A model generated the notes under the pieces. It worked only from the letters and a program-made list of their open reading frames with translations. It searched no databases and was not told the origin of the DNA. Positions 28,763 through 37,553 of a stretch of 64,000 bases of DNA are shown one piece after another. The position numbers and the translations under genes are program-made. How positions within the stretch are numbered: position 1 is the first letter of the stretch; every line of letters starts with the position of its first letter. This DNA comes from Acidobacteriota bacterium (GTDB lineage Bacteria > Acidobacteriota > Terriglobia > Terriglobales > SCQP01), in assembly GCA_021818955.1 (NCBI GenBank), contig JAKASR010000002.1, forward strand, positions 171,659 through 235,658, written 5' to 3'.

Positions 28763-28865
28763 CTCGGCCAGCATATAACTATTACGGGCGCAATGCGTTA
28801 GGCGATTACAGAGCGGGTATCCACGCCCAAATTTCGGTTTTTTTCAGCGCTTAGAAAACGAAAAA

Positions 28866-28960
28866 TGCTGTCACCTGGACAATTAAATATAGTTATATCA
28901 ACAACCTACCGATGACAGCAGAATTAAAGTTGCTGTCACCTGACGTCATCCGATGTCACC
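28866..28960. repeat. Cluster of TGCTGTCACC repeats upstream of padR
   Basis: In the 327-bp divergent gap before padR, TGCTGTCACCTG occurs at 28866-28877 and again at 28931-28942. Between them GATGACAGCA (28911-28920) is an inverted, one-mismatch copy, and GATGTCACC follows at 28952-28960. The second copy runs into the palindrome TGACGTCA (28941-28948). The cluster could be operator sites for the PadR protein or the end of a lost mobile element; nothing else is seen in this gap. Confidence 0.5.
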
Positions 28961-29089
28961 GCAATAAGCGCAGGATGCCGTAGGCTGGAGCGCACCATTT
29001 ATTGCCGGCCAGCAAGGATTCATCTCCTCTTGATTATTGACAAGGAAAATGCGGAGGCATATTGTCAGTAATCGAGAGGAAGAGAAGAG

Positions 29090-29431
29090 ATGAGCAAACC
29101 GACGGATCTGGTGCAAGGCACGCTGGACCTGCTGATTTTAAAAACCGTGGCGATCGAGCCGATGCACGGCTGGGGCATCGCGCAGCGCATCCGGCAAGTG
29201 TCGAAAGAAGTTTTGCAGGTCAATCAGGGAGCGCTCTATCCCGCCCTGCACCGGCTGGAACAGAACGGCTGGGTCCACGCCCGCTGGAGCGAATCGGAGA
29301 ACCACCGGCGCGCGAAATACTACGCGCTGACACCCGCCGGGCGGAAATACCTGGAGCGCGAGGAAGCCAACTGGCTACGGCTTTCGACCGCGATCGGGCT
29401 GGTGATCGGAATAGGCGAAGCCAGGGGTTAA
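29090..29431 (+). CDS. PadR-family transcriptional regulator
   Basis: Small winged-helix repressor, 113 residues. Conserved core LVQGTLDLLILKTVAIEPMHGWGIAQRI, then LQVNQGALYPALHRLEQNGWV and the wing KYYALTPAGRKYL. A purine-rich leader GAGGAAGAGAAGAG sits just upstream of the ATG. It precedes a large FtsX/MacB-type permease by 29 bp. This PadR-permease pairing is repeated many times in acidobacterial genomes. It probably controls its own operon through the repeats upstream. The effector is unknown. Confidence 0.93.
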   Translation: MSKPTDLVQGTLDLLILKTVAIEPMHGWGIAQRIRQVSKEVLQVNQGALYPALHRLEQNGWVHARWSESENHRRAKYYALTPAGRKYLEREEANWLRLSTAIGLVIGIGEARG

Positions 29432-29460
29432 GGAGAAAGGGAAGGCAAGGGCGGAGTGTT

Positions 29461-32250
29461 ATGAATCATCGGTTAACTCGACTCCCGGTTCGTTTACGCG
29501 CGCTCTTTCACCGCCGCCGGGTGGAAGCCGAACTCAAGGATGAGCTGCGCTTCCATATAGAAAAACAAATCGAACAAAACCTGGCCGCGGGCATGAGCGC
29601 GGAGGAAGCCCGCCGCTCCGCCCGGCGCGATTTGGGCGGCCTGGACGCGATTACGGAAGGCTGCCGCGAAGCCTGGCCGGCGCGCCTGCCGGGAGAAATG
29701 GCGCAGGATGTCCGCTATGGCCTGCGCCAGTTGCGCCATGCGCCCGGCTTCGCCGCCGTCATTATCCTCTCGCTGGCTTTGGGCATTGGCGCCAATTCCG
29801 CCGTCTTCAGCCTGATCAATGCGGTCATGCTGCGCAATTTGCCGGTAAAAGACCCCGGGCGACTGGCGCTGCTGAGCTGGAACAGCAATCATCGCACCCT
29901 CAGTCGTAGAGTCTTTTCATTCATGGATAATAACGGCGGCTACAACGACAAGCCGTTTGCCTGGCCGACGTACCAAACTCTACGCGACCGCAACCGCGTC
30001 TTTTCCAGCCTGTTCGGCTTCGTTCCGCTTAGCCAAGCAAATATCGGAATTGCCGGACAATCAAGCCTGGCAAATGGCGAGATGGTGACCGGCAACTATT
30101 TTTCCGGGCTGGGCGTGCAGCCTGTGCTCGGCCGCGCGATTACCAAGCAGGACGAGCGGGCGGGCGCGGCGCCGGTAACAGTGATCGGCTACGGATTATG
30201 GACGCGTCAATTCGGACAAAGCCGGCAAGTGTTAGGCAAGGCCATCAGCGTGGATGGCATGCCGTTCACGATAGTGGGAGTGGCGCCGCGAGAATTTTTT
30301 GGCGCCATGCCGGGTTATACGGACGATCTCTGGATTCCCTTCAAAGCTAATCCCAAGCTACTGCCTTATGGGGTACCGGAAGGACATTCCATGTACCTTT
30401 CGCGGCGCTGGTGGTGGCTGATCATCATGGGCCGGCTGCAGCCGGGTGTCAGCCGGCACCAAGCGGCATCGCGGATGGATTTCTTATTCCGCCAGGCGAT
30501 CACCACCGGATTGAAGCCGCCGCCCAAGTCAAACCGGCTGCCGCATCTTCAACTCTATCCAGGGGCGCGGGGGATATCGGTTTTACGGCAGCAGTTTTCA
30601 CCCGAGTTGCGGCTACCGATGATTCTGGTCGGGATCGTGCTGCTGATCGCCTGCGCGAATGTGGCCGGTCTGTTGCTGGCGCGGGCGACGGCGCGGCAAG
30701 GCGAGATTGCGGTGCGGCTATCGCTGGGGGCGCCGCGGCGGCGCCTGATCCGGCAATGGCTGACCGAAGGCCTGCTACTCAGCCTGGCCGGAGGCGCGCT
30801 GGGACTGCTTTTGGCGATGTGGGGAAGCCACGCTCTGTTGTGGCTCTTGCAGGGCAGCGGGCAATCCCTGCACCTCGACCACTCTTTGCATCTCAATCTC
30901 TCGTTCGATGGCGCGGTGCTGAGCTTTACGCTGGCGATTTCCCTTGTCACCGGCATTTTGTTTTCCATTCTTCCCGCACTGCAAGCGACGCGCATGCGGC
31001 CGGCGCCGGTCTTGAAAGGCAGCCGCGCGGATTCCAGCACGCAACCTGGCCCCATGCGGCTGGGCAAAACCCTGGTGGCCGCGCAGGTGGCCTTATCGCT
31101 GGCGCTAGTGACAGCCGCCGGATTGTTCCTACGAACGCTGGCTAATTTGGAACATCAGCCGCTAGGTTTCAACCCGCGTCATCTTCTGCTTTGTTCCATC
31201 AACCCGCAGGGTTATAAGGATGCGCAGCGGATCGAATTCTACGGTCGCCTGTTGCGGCGATTGCAATTGCTGCCGGGCGTGCAAGCGGCAACGATGTCGT
31301 CCAATTTGCTACTGGCCGGTATGCATGGATCATGGCCTATCAAGATCGAAGGTCAGGCAGCGAAGACGGGAAAAATGCTATTCGCAAACTATAATCCGGT
31401 CGGTCCATCGTTTTTTCATACCATGGGCATACGCCGTCTTTTGGGACGCGGCGTGGGCTGGCAGGATACTCCCGCCGCGCCGCGCGTCGCCGTCGTCAAT
31501 CAGGCCTTTGCGCGAAAATTTCTCGGCGGCGGCAACCCCATCGGGCATACGTTCCGCTTCGGCTATTACCAATTCAAGGCCAGGCAGTTCAGCCCGGGGT
31601 ATCGGATTGTGGGCATGGTGCAGGATGCTAAATATGCCCGCCTGCGCAATTCTCCCAGCCCGACCATTTATTTGCCCTATACTCAAGCATTTTGGCTTTT
31701 GCCCAAATTCGGCATGAATTTCGAATTGCGCGCGGCGCACGGCAATCCGCTGGCGCTGGCGCCCGCGGTGCGGCAAACCATACATGGCCTCGATCCGATG
31801 CTGCCCATCGCCGCTTTAAAAACCCAAAGCCAACAGATTGCCACCGCGCTGGCGCCTGAGCGCGCCTATGCCTGGCTGTGGGGGCTGTTCAGCGGATTGG
31901 CGGTGCTGCTGGCGGCTATCGGGTTGTATGGACTCATGGCCTACGCGGTCACGCGGCGAACGCATGAAATCGGCATCCGCATGGCGCTGGGCGCGGAGCG
32001 CGCCGGAATTAGCCGTATGGTCGTGCGCGAGGTATTATGGCTGGCCGCCATCGGCGCGGCCTGCGGGTTGGCGCTGGCGGCGGGCTTTACACGCTTTATC
32101 GCCAGCCTGCTATACGGCGTGCGCCCGCTGGATGCGGCGACGCTGGCGCTGGCGGCCTCCGCGGTGCTGCTGGTCGCGGCGCTGGCCGGCTGGCTGCCGG
32201 CGCGCCGCGCCGCGCGCGTGGACCCGCTGCAGGCGCTGCGCTATGAGTGA
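29461..32250 (+). CDS. ADOP-type FtsX/MacB-like permease
   Basis: Large permease of the acidobacterial duplicated type, 929 residues from the ATG at 29461. A cytoplasmic N-terminal segment with helices (ELKDELRFHIEKQIEQNLAAG then MSAEEARRSA) is followed by TM1 (VIILSLALGIGANSAVFSLI), a MacB-like periplasmic domain with NYFSGLGVQPVLGR, three membrane segments around LRLPMILVGIVLLIACANVA, a second periplasmic domain and a final TM bundle ending RAARVDPLQALRYE. No ATPase gene is adjacent, as usual for this group. Export of peptides or lipids, or a mechanotransmission role, is inferred from MacB; substrate unknown. Confidence 0.9.
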   Translation: MNHRLTRLPVRLRALFHRRRVEAELKDELRFHIEKQIEQNLAAGMSAEEARRSARRDLGGLDAITEGCREAWPARLPGEMAQDVRYGLRQLRHAPGFAAVIILSLALGIGANSAVFSLINAVMLRNLPVKDPGRLALLSWNSNHRTLSRRVFSFMDNNGGYNDKPFAWPTYQTLRDRNRVFSSLFGFVPLSQANIGIAGQSSLANGEMVTGNYFSGLGVQPVLGRAITKQDERAGAAPVTVIGYGLWTRQFGQSRQVLGKAISVDGMPFTIVGVAPREFFGAMPGYTDDLWIPFKANPKLLPYGVPEGHSMYLSRRWWWLIIMGRLQPGVSRHQAASRMDFLFRQAITTGLKPPPKSNRLPHLQLYPGARGISVLRQQFSPELRLPMILVGIVLLIACANVAGLLLARATARQGEIAVRLSLGAPRRRLIRQWLTEGLLLSLAGGALGLLLAMWGSHALLWLLQGSGQSLHLDHSLHLNLSFDGAVLSFTLAISLVTGILFSILPALQATRMRPAPVLKGSRADSSTQPGPMRLGKTLVAAQVALSLALVTAAGLFLRTLANLEHQPLGFNPRHLLLCSINPQGYKDAQRIEFYGRLLRRLQLLPGVQAATMSSNLLLAGMHGSWPIKIEGQAAKTGKMLFANYNPVGPSFFHTMGIRRLLGRGVGWQDTPAAPRVAVVNQAFARKFLGGGNPIGHTFRFGYYQFKARQFSPGYRIVGMVQDAKYARLRNSPSPTIYLPYTQAFWLLPKFGMNFELRAAHGNPLALAPAVRQTIHGLDPMLPIAALKTQSQQIATALAPERAYAWLWGLFSGLAVLLAAIGLYGLMAYAVTRRTHEIGIRMALGAERAGISRMVVREVLWLAAIGAACGLALAAGFTRFIASLLYGVRPLDAATLALAASAVLLVAALAGWLPARRAARVDPLQALRYE

Positions 32251-32343
32251 TTAGAGAAGACAAGTAAGTAGCGACCGGCCGCGCATCCCATTTATGAATT
32301 AAAGCAGACGAACCCGGCCTGGCTCACGAGCTTGCTCTTTCAA

Positions 32344-32363
32344 TTGCCGGCTTTAGCCGGCAA
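32344..32363. terminator. Hairpin downstream of ADOP permease gene
   Basis: Perfect stem TTGCCGGC-TTTA-GCCGGCAA, 94 bp after the permease stop. No T-run follows, so if it ends transcription it does so weakly. The remaining 230 bp to the next gene hold only this and the palindrome at 32426. Confidence 0.4.
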
Positions 32364-32425
32364 ATGCGCTGGCGGCCCCGGAGGATAGGAAGATATCGCC
32401 GGCCGGAGGGCAATCCCCGGGCGCA

Positions 32426-32444
32426 TACTTTATAATATAAAGTA
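32426..32444. promoter_or_regulatory. Perfect 19-bp palindrome, probable operator of the membrane-protein/wHTH cassette
   Basis: TACTTTATA-A-TATAAAGTA, a perfect 19-bp inverted repeat 37 bp upstream of the first gene of a three- or four-gene cassette whose second gene encodes a winged-helix regulator. It contains TATAAT (32431-32436), a consensus -10, so a bound repressor would block RNA polymerase. GGAGG at 32464-32468 is the ribosome binding site of the first gene. Confidence 0.6.
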
Positions 32445-32480
32445 CTTGACATTAGTTCTGCACGGAGGTAGCGTGGCCGC

Positions 32481-33086
32481 ATGGACCCGGAGCACGGCCC
32501 CCGCCGGCGCACACCGCCGCGGGATTTAGGCGAGCAGGCGCAAGCGCAGTTGCGCGCCATTCGCGCCGCCATGGAAAGCGCCACGGCGTTTACCGCGCTT
32601 TCCGGGCGCGGCGCGCTGCTGATCGGCCTGACCGGGCTGGGGGCGGCGGCGTACGCGGCGCACGCGGCTTCGCCCGCGCGCTGGCTGGCGGTGTGGCTGG
32701 CCGCGGCGGCAATCGCCATCGCGACCGGCGTGACGGCCACTTTACTGAAAGCGCGGCGGCGGCACCGGCTGGCGCGCCCCATCCGCAAATTCGCGCTGAA
32801 CCTGGCGCCGCCGCTGCTGGCCGGCGCTTTGCTGACGCTGGCGCTGGAGCGCAGCCATGCCACCGCGGAGTTGCCCGGCACCTGGCTGCTGCTCTATGGC
32901 GTTGGCATGCTGACCGGCGGCGCCTTTTCGGCGCGCATCATCTCGCGCATGGGCCTGGCCTTCATGCTGCTGGGCACATTCGCGCTGTTTGCGCCCGCGG
33001 CCTGGGGCAATGCGCTGCTCGGCGCCGGCTTTGGCGGCATTCATCTTATCGCCGGAATATTTATCACGAGGAGATACGGTGGCTAA
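32481..33086 (+). CDS. Small integral membrane protein, function unknown
   Basis: 201 residues, not recognised as a named family. A hydrophilic N-terminus with a short amphipathic helix (LGEQAQAQLRAIRAAMESAT) precedes about six hydrophobic segments (roughly 47-65, 70-88, 105-122, 134-150, 155-172, 178-195). Good ribosome binding site (GGAGG, 12 nt upstream). It overlaps the winged-helix gene by 8 bp and follows the palindromic operator candidate, so it is the likely effector membrane protein of a small autoregulated module. Confidence 0.75.
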   Translation: MDPEHGPRRRTPPRDLGEQAQAQLRAIRAAMESATAFTALSGRGALLIGLTGLGAAAYAAHAASPARWLAVWLAAAAIAIATGVTATLLKARRRHRLARPIRKFALNLAPPLLAGALLTLALERSHATAELPGTWLLLYGVGMLTGGAFSARIISRMGLAFMLLGTFALFAPAAWGNALLGAGFGGIHLIAGIFITRRYGG

Positions 33087-33453
33087 AAGCGCAGTCGTTT
33101 CCGCGGATGCACCCGGCCGGCCCAGCGCAGCCGGCGCGCGGGCTCGGGCCGGCAATACGCCGGAGCTCAACCGGGTCATTCATGAGCGCACCCGGCTGCT
33201 GATGGTCAGCGCGCTGGCGGCCAACGACAGCCTCAGCTTCAACGAGCTGAAGCGGCTGCTCGAAACCACCGACGGCAGCCTGAGCGTGCACGCGCGCAAG
33301 CTGGAAGACGCCGGCTACATCGACTGCCGCAAAAGCTTTGCCGGGCGCAAGCCCAAGACCGAATACCGGTTGACGGCGCGCGGCCGCCGGGCGTTTGAAA
33401 AATATCTGAACCACATGGAAGCGCTGATTCACGCGTCGCGTTCGCAGGGATAA
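33079..33453 (+). CDS. Winged-helix transcriptional regulator (MarR/ArsR-like, HTH_34 type)
   Basis: 124 residues from GTG 33079, chosen because GAGGAGA lies 5 nt upstream and a start there overlaps the previous stop, which suggests coupling. After a 25-residue Ala-rich leader the winged helix runs from PELNRVIHERTRLLMVSALA through SFNELKRLLETTDGSLSVH (recognition helix) and LEDAGYIDCRKSFAGRKPKT to the wing and YRLTARGRRAFEKYL. No metal or ligand-binding cysteines are seen. It probably binds the palindrome at 32426-32444. Such regulators commonly sit with membrane proteins of unknown role. Confidence 0.87.
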   Translation: MAKSAVVSADAPGRPSAAGARARAGNTPELNRVIHERTRLLMVSALAANDSLSFNELKRLLETTDGSLSVHARKLEDAGYIDCRKSFAGRKPKTEYRLTARGRRAFEKYLNHMEALIHASRSQG

Positions 33454-33494
33454 AGCGGGACGAAGCGACCACGCCTCCGGAAAGAGAAACCCCG

Positions 33495-35072
33495 ATGGCG
33501 GCTCAACCCATGCCCGACCGGCAAGCCAGCATTACCGTCACGCCAGGTTCGATCAACCCGAGCCGGCTGCTGCTGGCGGCGGCGATGGCCGGCGCGGCCG
33601 GAGACGCGCTGTTGCGGGTGGGTCCGATGGGCCTCAATGTCGCGCTTTGGGCGGCGGTGCTGGTGGCGCTGACACTGTGGGTGACGCGGGGGCGGGTGGT
33701 GATTTCGCGCCGCGACGATATCGCGGGCGCGGCCCTGCTGCTGCTCTTCGCCGCCGGCTTTGCCTGGCGCGCCGACCCGGTACTGCAGTTTTTGAGCCTG
33801 TGCGGCCTGGGCGCGGTGATTTTGCTGGCGGCGATGCGCCGGCCGGCCGCGAGGCTGGCCGCCTCCGGCATGCTGGATTTTGCCCGCGGCGGGGCGCTGG
33901 CCGCGTTCCATATCGCCACCGGAGCGCCGCTGCTGCTTTTCAAAGACATCAATTGGAAGCGCGCGCAAGGTGCGGCGCGATGGGGAGTGGTCGGATTGCG
34001 CGGCGCGCTGCTGGCGTTTCCCTTCCTGCTGGTATTCGGCGCGCTGCTGATGGGCGCCGATCCGGTTTTCAGCCGGCTGGTTTACCACCAGTTGCACATC
34101 AACCTGCCGCGGCTGCTTTCCCACACCCTCCTGATGCTGTTTTTCGCCTGGATCGTGGGCGGTTTTTTGCGGGGAATTTTGGGACCGGATTCCACTCCGG
34201 TGAACTGGCCGGAACGGCCGGAACGTTTTGGCGCGGGCGCGGCGGAGCTGGCAATCGCGCTGGGGCTGCTGGATGCGCTGTTTTTCGCCTTCGTGGCGGT
34301 GCAATTCCGGTATTTATTCGGCGGCACGCGGCGGGTAATGATTACCCCGCATCTGACCTACGCGCAATACGCGCGCCATGGTTTTTTCGAGCTGACGGCG
34401 GTGATCGCCCTGGCGCTGCCCTTACTGCTGGCCGCCCATTGGCTGCGGCGTCCGGGCGAAGCGGCGGCGCCGGGATCGCGCTGGTTCGCATGGCCAGCCG
34501 GCGCGATGGCGGGCTTGTTATTCATCATTCTGGCTTCGGCGCTATTCCGGATGCGGCTCTATCAACTGACTTATGGCTTAACCGAGCCGCGCTTCTACAC
34601 CACCGCGTTCATGGTTTGGCTGGGGCTGCTGCTGGGCTGGTTTATCTGGACGGTCTTGCGGGAAAGGCGGCAGCGGTTCGCGTTCGGGGCGCTGGTATCG
34701 GCGCTGGCGGCGATTGTCATTTTGCAGGCGGTCAATCCCGCGGCGCTCGTCGCCAAGTCGGATATTCAGCGCGCGCTGGCGGGCAAAAAATACGATGCCG
34801 GCTACATTGCCCGGCTCGGCAGCGACGCGGCGCCGGCGATCGCGGCAGGCTTGCCGAAGCTGCCGCTGCCGGCGCGCTGCGCCATGCTGCAGCGTTTTGC
34901 CCTCGACCTCAAAACTCAAGCGCAGCGCCCCCACTGGAGTGACTGGCGCACCTGGAACTGGTCGCGCAGGCGGGCGCGAAAGCTAGAGCGGCAGGCGCTG
35001 GCAACCGAGCTGCCCGCTTCCGGCTGCCCGCCGCCAGCTATAGGAAACAACCATGCGGCCGCGGGTAATTGA
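33495..35072 (+). CDS. DUF4173-type polytopic membrane protein
   Basis: 525 residues with about 11 to 13 hydrophobic segments from residue 26 to 430. A hydrophilic C-terminal part (about 435-525) contains an Ala-rich helical region and ends His-Ala-Ala-Ala-Gly-Asn. Conserved points such as LLLFKDINWKR, MGADPVFSRLV and the aromatic RFYTTAFMVWLG stretch recall DUF4153/DUF4173 proteins. Function unknown. It lies 41 bp after the winged-helix gene and overlaps the next small gene by 20 bp, so it belongs to the same cassette. Confidence 0.78.
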   Translation: MAAQPMPDRQASITVTPGSINPSRLLLAAAMAGAAGDALLRVGPMGLNVALWAAVLVALTLWVTRGRVVISRRDDIAGAALLLLFAAGFAWRADPVLQFLSLCGLGAVILLAAMRRPAARLAASGMLDFARGGALAAFHIATGAPLLLFKDINWKRAQGAARWGVVGLRGALLAFPFLLVFGALLMGADPVFSRLVYHQLHINLPRLLSHTLLMLFFAWIVGGFLRGILGPDSTPVNWPERPERFGAGAAELAIALGLLDALFFAFVAVQFRYLFGGTRRVMITPHLTYAQYARHGFFELTAVIALALPLLLAAHWLRRPGEAAAPGSRWFAWPAGAMAGLLFIILASALFRMRLYQLTYGLTEPRFYTTAFMVWLGLLLGWFIWTVLRERRQRFAFGALVSALAAIVILQAVNPAALVAKSDIQRALAGKKYDAGYIARLGSDAAPAIAAGLPKLPLPARCAMLQRFALDLKTQAQRPHWSDWRTWNWSRRRARKLERQALATELPASGCPPPAIGNNHAAAGN

Positions 35073-35280
35073 TCTGCGCAAAGGTTTGTTTGCGGTTTCG
35101 ATTTTTTTGCTGGCGGCGGCGGGATGGCTGGCCGGGGTGGCGGCGTTTCGGCAATATCCCCATTATCAGACGACCTTAATCCAGGCCGCCGGCATCGCCG
35201 TGGTCAGCCTGACGGCCATTGCGGCCCTGCAATCCTCGCGCTTAGGGCGCTGGCGGCGGCTCGGCCGCTTTTACTTTTAG
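35053..35280 (+). CDS. Small two-TM membrane protein ending inside a dispersed repeat
   Basis: 75 residues with two hydrophobic helices (about 11-30 and 42-60) and a basic C-terminus. The start at 35053 overlaps the DUF4173 gene by 20 bp and has AGGAAA upstream. The last codons, for RLGRFYF, and the TAG stop belong to repeat copy A, so the C-terminal tail is probably foreign to the original gene. No family recognised. It may assist the DUF4173 protein. Confidence 0.6.
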   Translation: MRPRVIDLRKGLFAVSIFLLAAAGWLAGVAAFRQYPHYQTTLIQAAGIAVVSLTAIAALQSSRLGRWRRLGRFYF

Positions 35281-35443
35281 GCGCTGACGCTTTCACAAGG
35301 GTCCGGCCGAAACCGGACGCATCGCGAATGCTCATGGCTGCCGAAAGTTTATTGTCGTTCATAGGCGCGGGACTAATAGAAACCCCGCGCTTCGGCCTGC
35401 GATCTCGCACGAAAACTACTGTCCGACTCGGCCGTTAACGCTT
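35258..35443 (+). repeat. Dispersed repeat, copy A (two modules)
   Basis: Module 1 (35258-35346) contains CTTTTACTTTTAGGCGC, then TGACGC, the hairpin GTCCGG-CCGAAA-CCGGAC (35301-35318) and GCTCATGGCTGCCG. Module 2 (about 35347-35443) contains the hairpin GCGCGGG-N12-CCCGCGC, then TTCGGCCTGCGA and ends ACTCGGCCGTTAACGC. Its start and end share CTCGGCCG in direct orientation. It carries the stop codon of the preceding small gene. Same family as the copies near 35591, 40765, 44094, 47449 and 54381. Confidence 0.8.
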
Positions 35444-35465
35444 GTGAGGGCTGCGGCTTATAGCC

Positions 35466-35609
35466 TTGATCCCGCTGGATCTAGGCTGGTTTGCGCTCTG
35501 GCGCGACCTGCGCGGCGGGCATTTTGAAGGCTATGTGGCGGTGATCGCGTTGGCTCTGCTGGTGCAAGCGGCGCTGCTGCTGATGCGGCACGACCGCTTT
35601 TACTTTTAG
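35466..35609 (+). CDS. Possible 47-residue membrane peptide ending inside a dispersed repeat
   Basis: Open frame from TTG 35466 to TAG 35607-35609 between repeat copies A and B. It would encode one hydrophobic helix (YVAVIALALLVQAALLL) and end RHDRFYF, the last codons and stop again coming from the repeat. No convincing ribosome binding site and no ATG start. It may be a real small membrane peptide, or the remnant of a larger gene whose 5' part was lost when the repeat region formed. Confidence 0.3.
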   Translation: MIPLDLGWFALWRDLRGGHFEGYVAVIALALLVQAALLLMRHDRFYF

Positions 35610-35660
35610 GCGCCGACGCTTAAACACGAAAGCATGGAAAAGGCCGCAAACGCCTGAATG
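35591..35660 (+). repeat. Dispersed repeat, copy B (partial)
   Basis: Starts CGACCGCTTTTACTTTTAGG and continues CGCCGACGCTTAAACACG; a degraded version of the hairpin and GAATGGCTGCGC end (to about 35660) can be recognised. It lacks module 2. It carries the stop of the 47-residue frame and lies 40 bp upstream of the VOC gene. Confidence 0.65.
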
Positions 35661-35699
35661 GCTGCGCGGATTTGCGTAAACTTTTAAAAGGAGGACAGC

Positions 35700-36110
35700 G
35701 TGAACTTAACCCCTTACCTGCTGTTTGACGGGCACTGCGAAGAAGCTTTCACCCTGTACGCCAGAGTCCTGGGCGCGCCGGCGGCGGAATTTTCCCGCTT
35801 CGCGCAGACACCCATGGCCGGCCAGGTGGAGCCGGATTGGGCGCAAAAGATCATCCACGCCGATCTGAAGATCGGCAATCAGATCCTGATGGGCAGCGAT
35901 GCGCCGCCGGCGCATTACAAACCGCCGCAGGGCATTTCGATCTGTATCAATTTCGACAGCGAGGCGGAAGCGGAGCGCGTCTATAAGGCCCTGTCGGAAA
36001 GCGGCAAGATCGTCATGGCGCTGCAGGAAACGTTCTGGGCCAAGCGTTACGGCCAAATCGTGGATCGCTTCGGCATTCCGTGGATGTTCAACGTGCCGAA
36101 GGCGATGTAA
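35700..36110 (+). CDS. VOC-superfamily (PhnB-like glyoxalase/bleomycin-resistance fold) protein
   Basis: 136 residues from GTG 35700, with AAAGGAGGA about 6 nt upstream. The N-terminal signature LTPYLLFDGHCEEAFTLYARVLG is typical of PhnB-like VOC proteins; IIHADLKIGNQILMGSDAPP and QETFWAKRYGQIVDRFGIPW follow, ending in the usual WMFNV. Members are metal-dependent or ligand-binding beta-alpha-beta-beta-beta proteins of mixed function. Nothing in the neighbourhood fixes its role. Convergent with purF. Confidence 0.88.
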   Translation: MNLTPYLLFDGHCEEAFTLYARVLGAPAAEFSRFAQTPMAGQVEPDWAQKIIHADLKIGNQILMGSDAPPAHYKPPQGISICINFDSEAEAERVYKALSESGKIVMALQETFWAKRYGQIVDRFGIPWMFNVPKAM

Positions 36111-36131
36111 GCGGGGCGGCCGGCGCTCCCC

Positions 36132-37553
36132 TTAACCGCAGCGGCGGCCGACGGCGGCGCTTTCCAGGTCGAGGCCGGGGGTAGGGTACTCGCCGGTGTA
36201 GCAGGCCTGGCAATAGCGGGTGGGGCCGCTGGGAACTTCATCCATCGCCCGGCGCAGGCCATCGAGCGAGAGATAGGCGAGCGAATCGGCGCCGATATAT
36301 TCGCGAATCTGGTCGAGCGAGTGCGCGGCGGCGATCAGCTCACGGCGCGAGGGCGTATCCACGCCATAGAAGCAGGGGGAAACGGTAGGCGGGCAGGAGA
36401 CGCGCATGTGGACTTCGCGCGCTCCCGCGCCGCGGATCATGCGCACGATCTTGCGGCTGGTCGTGCCGCGGACGATGGAATCATCGACCAGCACCACGCG
36501 CTGGCCCTCGAGCAATTGCCGCACCGGATTGAGCTTCAGCTTTACCCCAAAATCGCGAATCTGCTGCGAAGGCTCGATAAACGTGCGGCCGACATAATGG
36601 TTGCGGATCAGGCCGAAGCGGAACGGCAATCCGCTCTCGGCGGCATAGCCGATGGCGGCGGCGACGCCGGAATCGGGCACGGGCACCACCAGGTCGGCAT
36701 CGGCGGGCGCTTCGCGCGCCAGCAAGCGGCCCATATACTCGCGGCTGCGCTGCACGCTGCGGCCGAAGACCAGGCTATCGGGACGGGAAAAGTACACATG
36801 CTCGAAAATGCAGTGGCGGGCGGGCACGGCGGGGGCGAAGCGATGCGTCCGCTTGCCGCGCGCGTCCAAGCGCATCCAACTGCCCGGCTCGATTTCTTCC
36901 AGGTATTGCGCGCCGATCAGATCGAAGGCGCAAGTTTCGCTGGCCACCACCCAAGCGCCGTCGTCCAGGCAGCCCAGGGCGAGGGGGCGGAAGCCGAGCG
37001 GATCGCGAATGGCGTAGAGCGCATTTTCGCTGAGCAGCACCATGGAATAGGCGCCCGCGATCGCGGGCAGCGCCTCGGCCAGCGCTTCCTCGAGCCCGGC
37101 GGGTTGAGAGCGGGCGAGCAGGTGCAGCAGCACCTCGGTATCGCTGGTGGTCTGAAAAATCGAGCCCTGCGCTTCGAGCTGGGCGCGGATGAGCGCGGCA
37201 TTGGTCAGGTTGCCGTTATGGGCCAGCGCCAACTGCCCCTTATTGCAATCGACCAGCAGCGGCTGGGCGTTGGCCAGGGCGCTGTCGCCGGCGGTGGAAT
37301 AGCGGGTATGACCAATCGCGCTGGAGCCGGGCAGGCGGGCCAGGACGTCGGGCGAGAAGATTTCGGCGACTTCGCCCAGGGCGCGATGGGTGCTGAAGCG
37401 TCCGGCCTGGGTGGCGACGATGCCGGCGGATTCCTGGCCGCGGTGCTGCAAGGCATACAAGCCGAGGTAGGCAAGCTTGGCGGCTTCGTCGTTGCCGAAG
37501 ATGCCGACCACGCCGCATTCTTCATGGAGCTTATCGTCAAAAGGAGCGCTCAT
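36132..37553 (-). CDS. purF: Amidophosphoribosyltransferase
   Basis: First committed enzyme of de novo purine synthesis: transfers glutamine-derived ammonia to PRPP. 473 residues. The N-terminal Ntn glutaminase begins after a 12-residue propeptide; Cys13 of [10 protein letters not shown] is the expected nucleophile. Glutaminase stretches [11 protein letters not shown] and [18 protein letters not shown] follow. The phosphoribosyltransferase domain has [16 protein letters not shown] and the PRPP loop [20 protein letters not shown]. It overlaps the purL stop by 4 bp. Last gene of purQ-purL-purF. Confidence 0.96.
   Translation of the reverse strand: MSAPFDDKLHEECGVVGIFGNDEAAKLAYLGLYALQHRGQESAGIVATQAGRFSTHRALGEVAEIFSPDVLARLPGSSAIGHTRYSTAGDSALANAQPLLVDCNKGQLALAHNGNLTNAALIRAQLEAQGSIFQTTSDTEVLLHLLARSQPAGLEEALAEALPAIAGAYSMVLLSENALYAIRDPLGFRPLALGCLDDGAWVVASETCAFDLIGAQYLEEIEPGSWMRLDARGKRTHRFAPAVPARHCIFEHVYFSRPDSLVFGRSVQRSREYMGRLLAREAPADADLVVPVPDSGVAAAIGYAAESGLPFRFGLIRNHYVGRTFIEPSQQIRDFGVKLKLNPVRQLLEGQRVVLVDDSIVRGTTSRKIVRMIRGAGAREVHMRVSCPPTVSPCFYGVDTPSRRELIAAAHSLDQIREYIGADSLAYLSLDGLRRAMDEVPSGPTRYCQACYTGEYPTPGLDLESAAVGRRCG

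Noticed and set aside
28866-28960. CRISPR-like array from the repeated TGCTGTCACC units
   Set aside because: Only a few short, unevenly spaced units in mixed orientation, and no cas genes in the window.
32446-32451. TTGACA as a -35 element after the 19-bp palindrome
   Set aside because: The matching -10 would fall on the ribosome binding site and start codon of the next gene, leaving no leader, while the GGAGG there indicates a normal leader.
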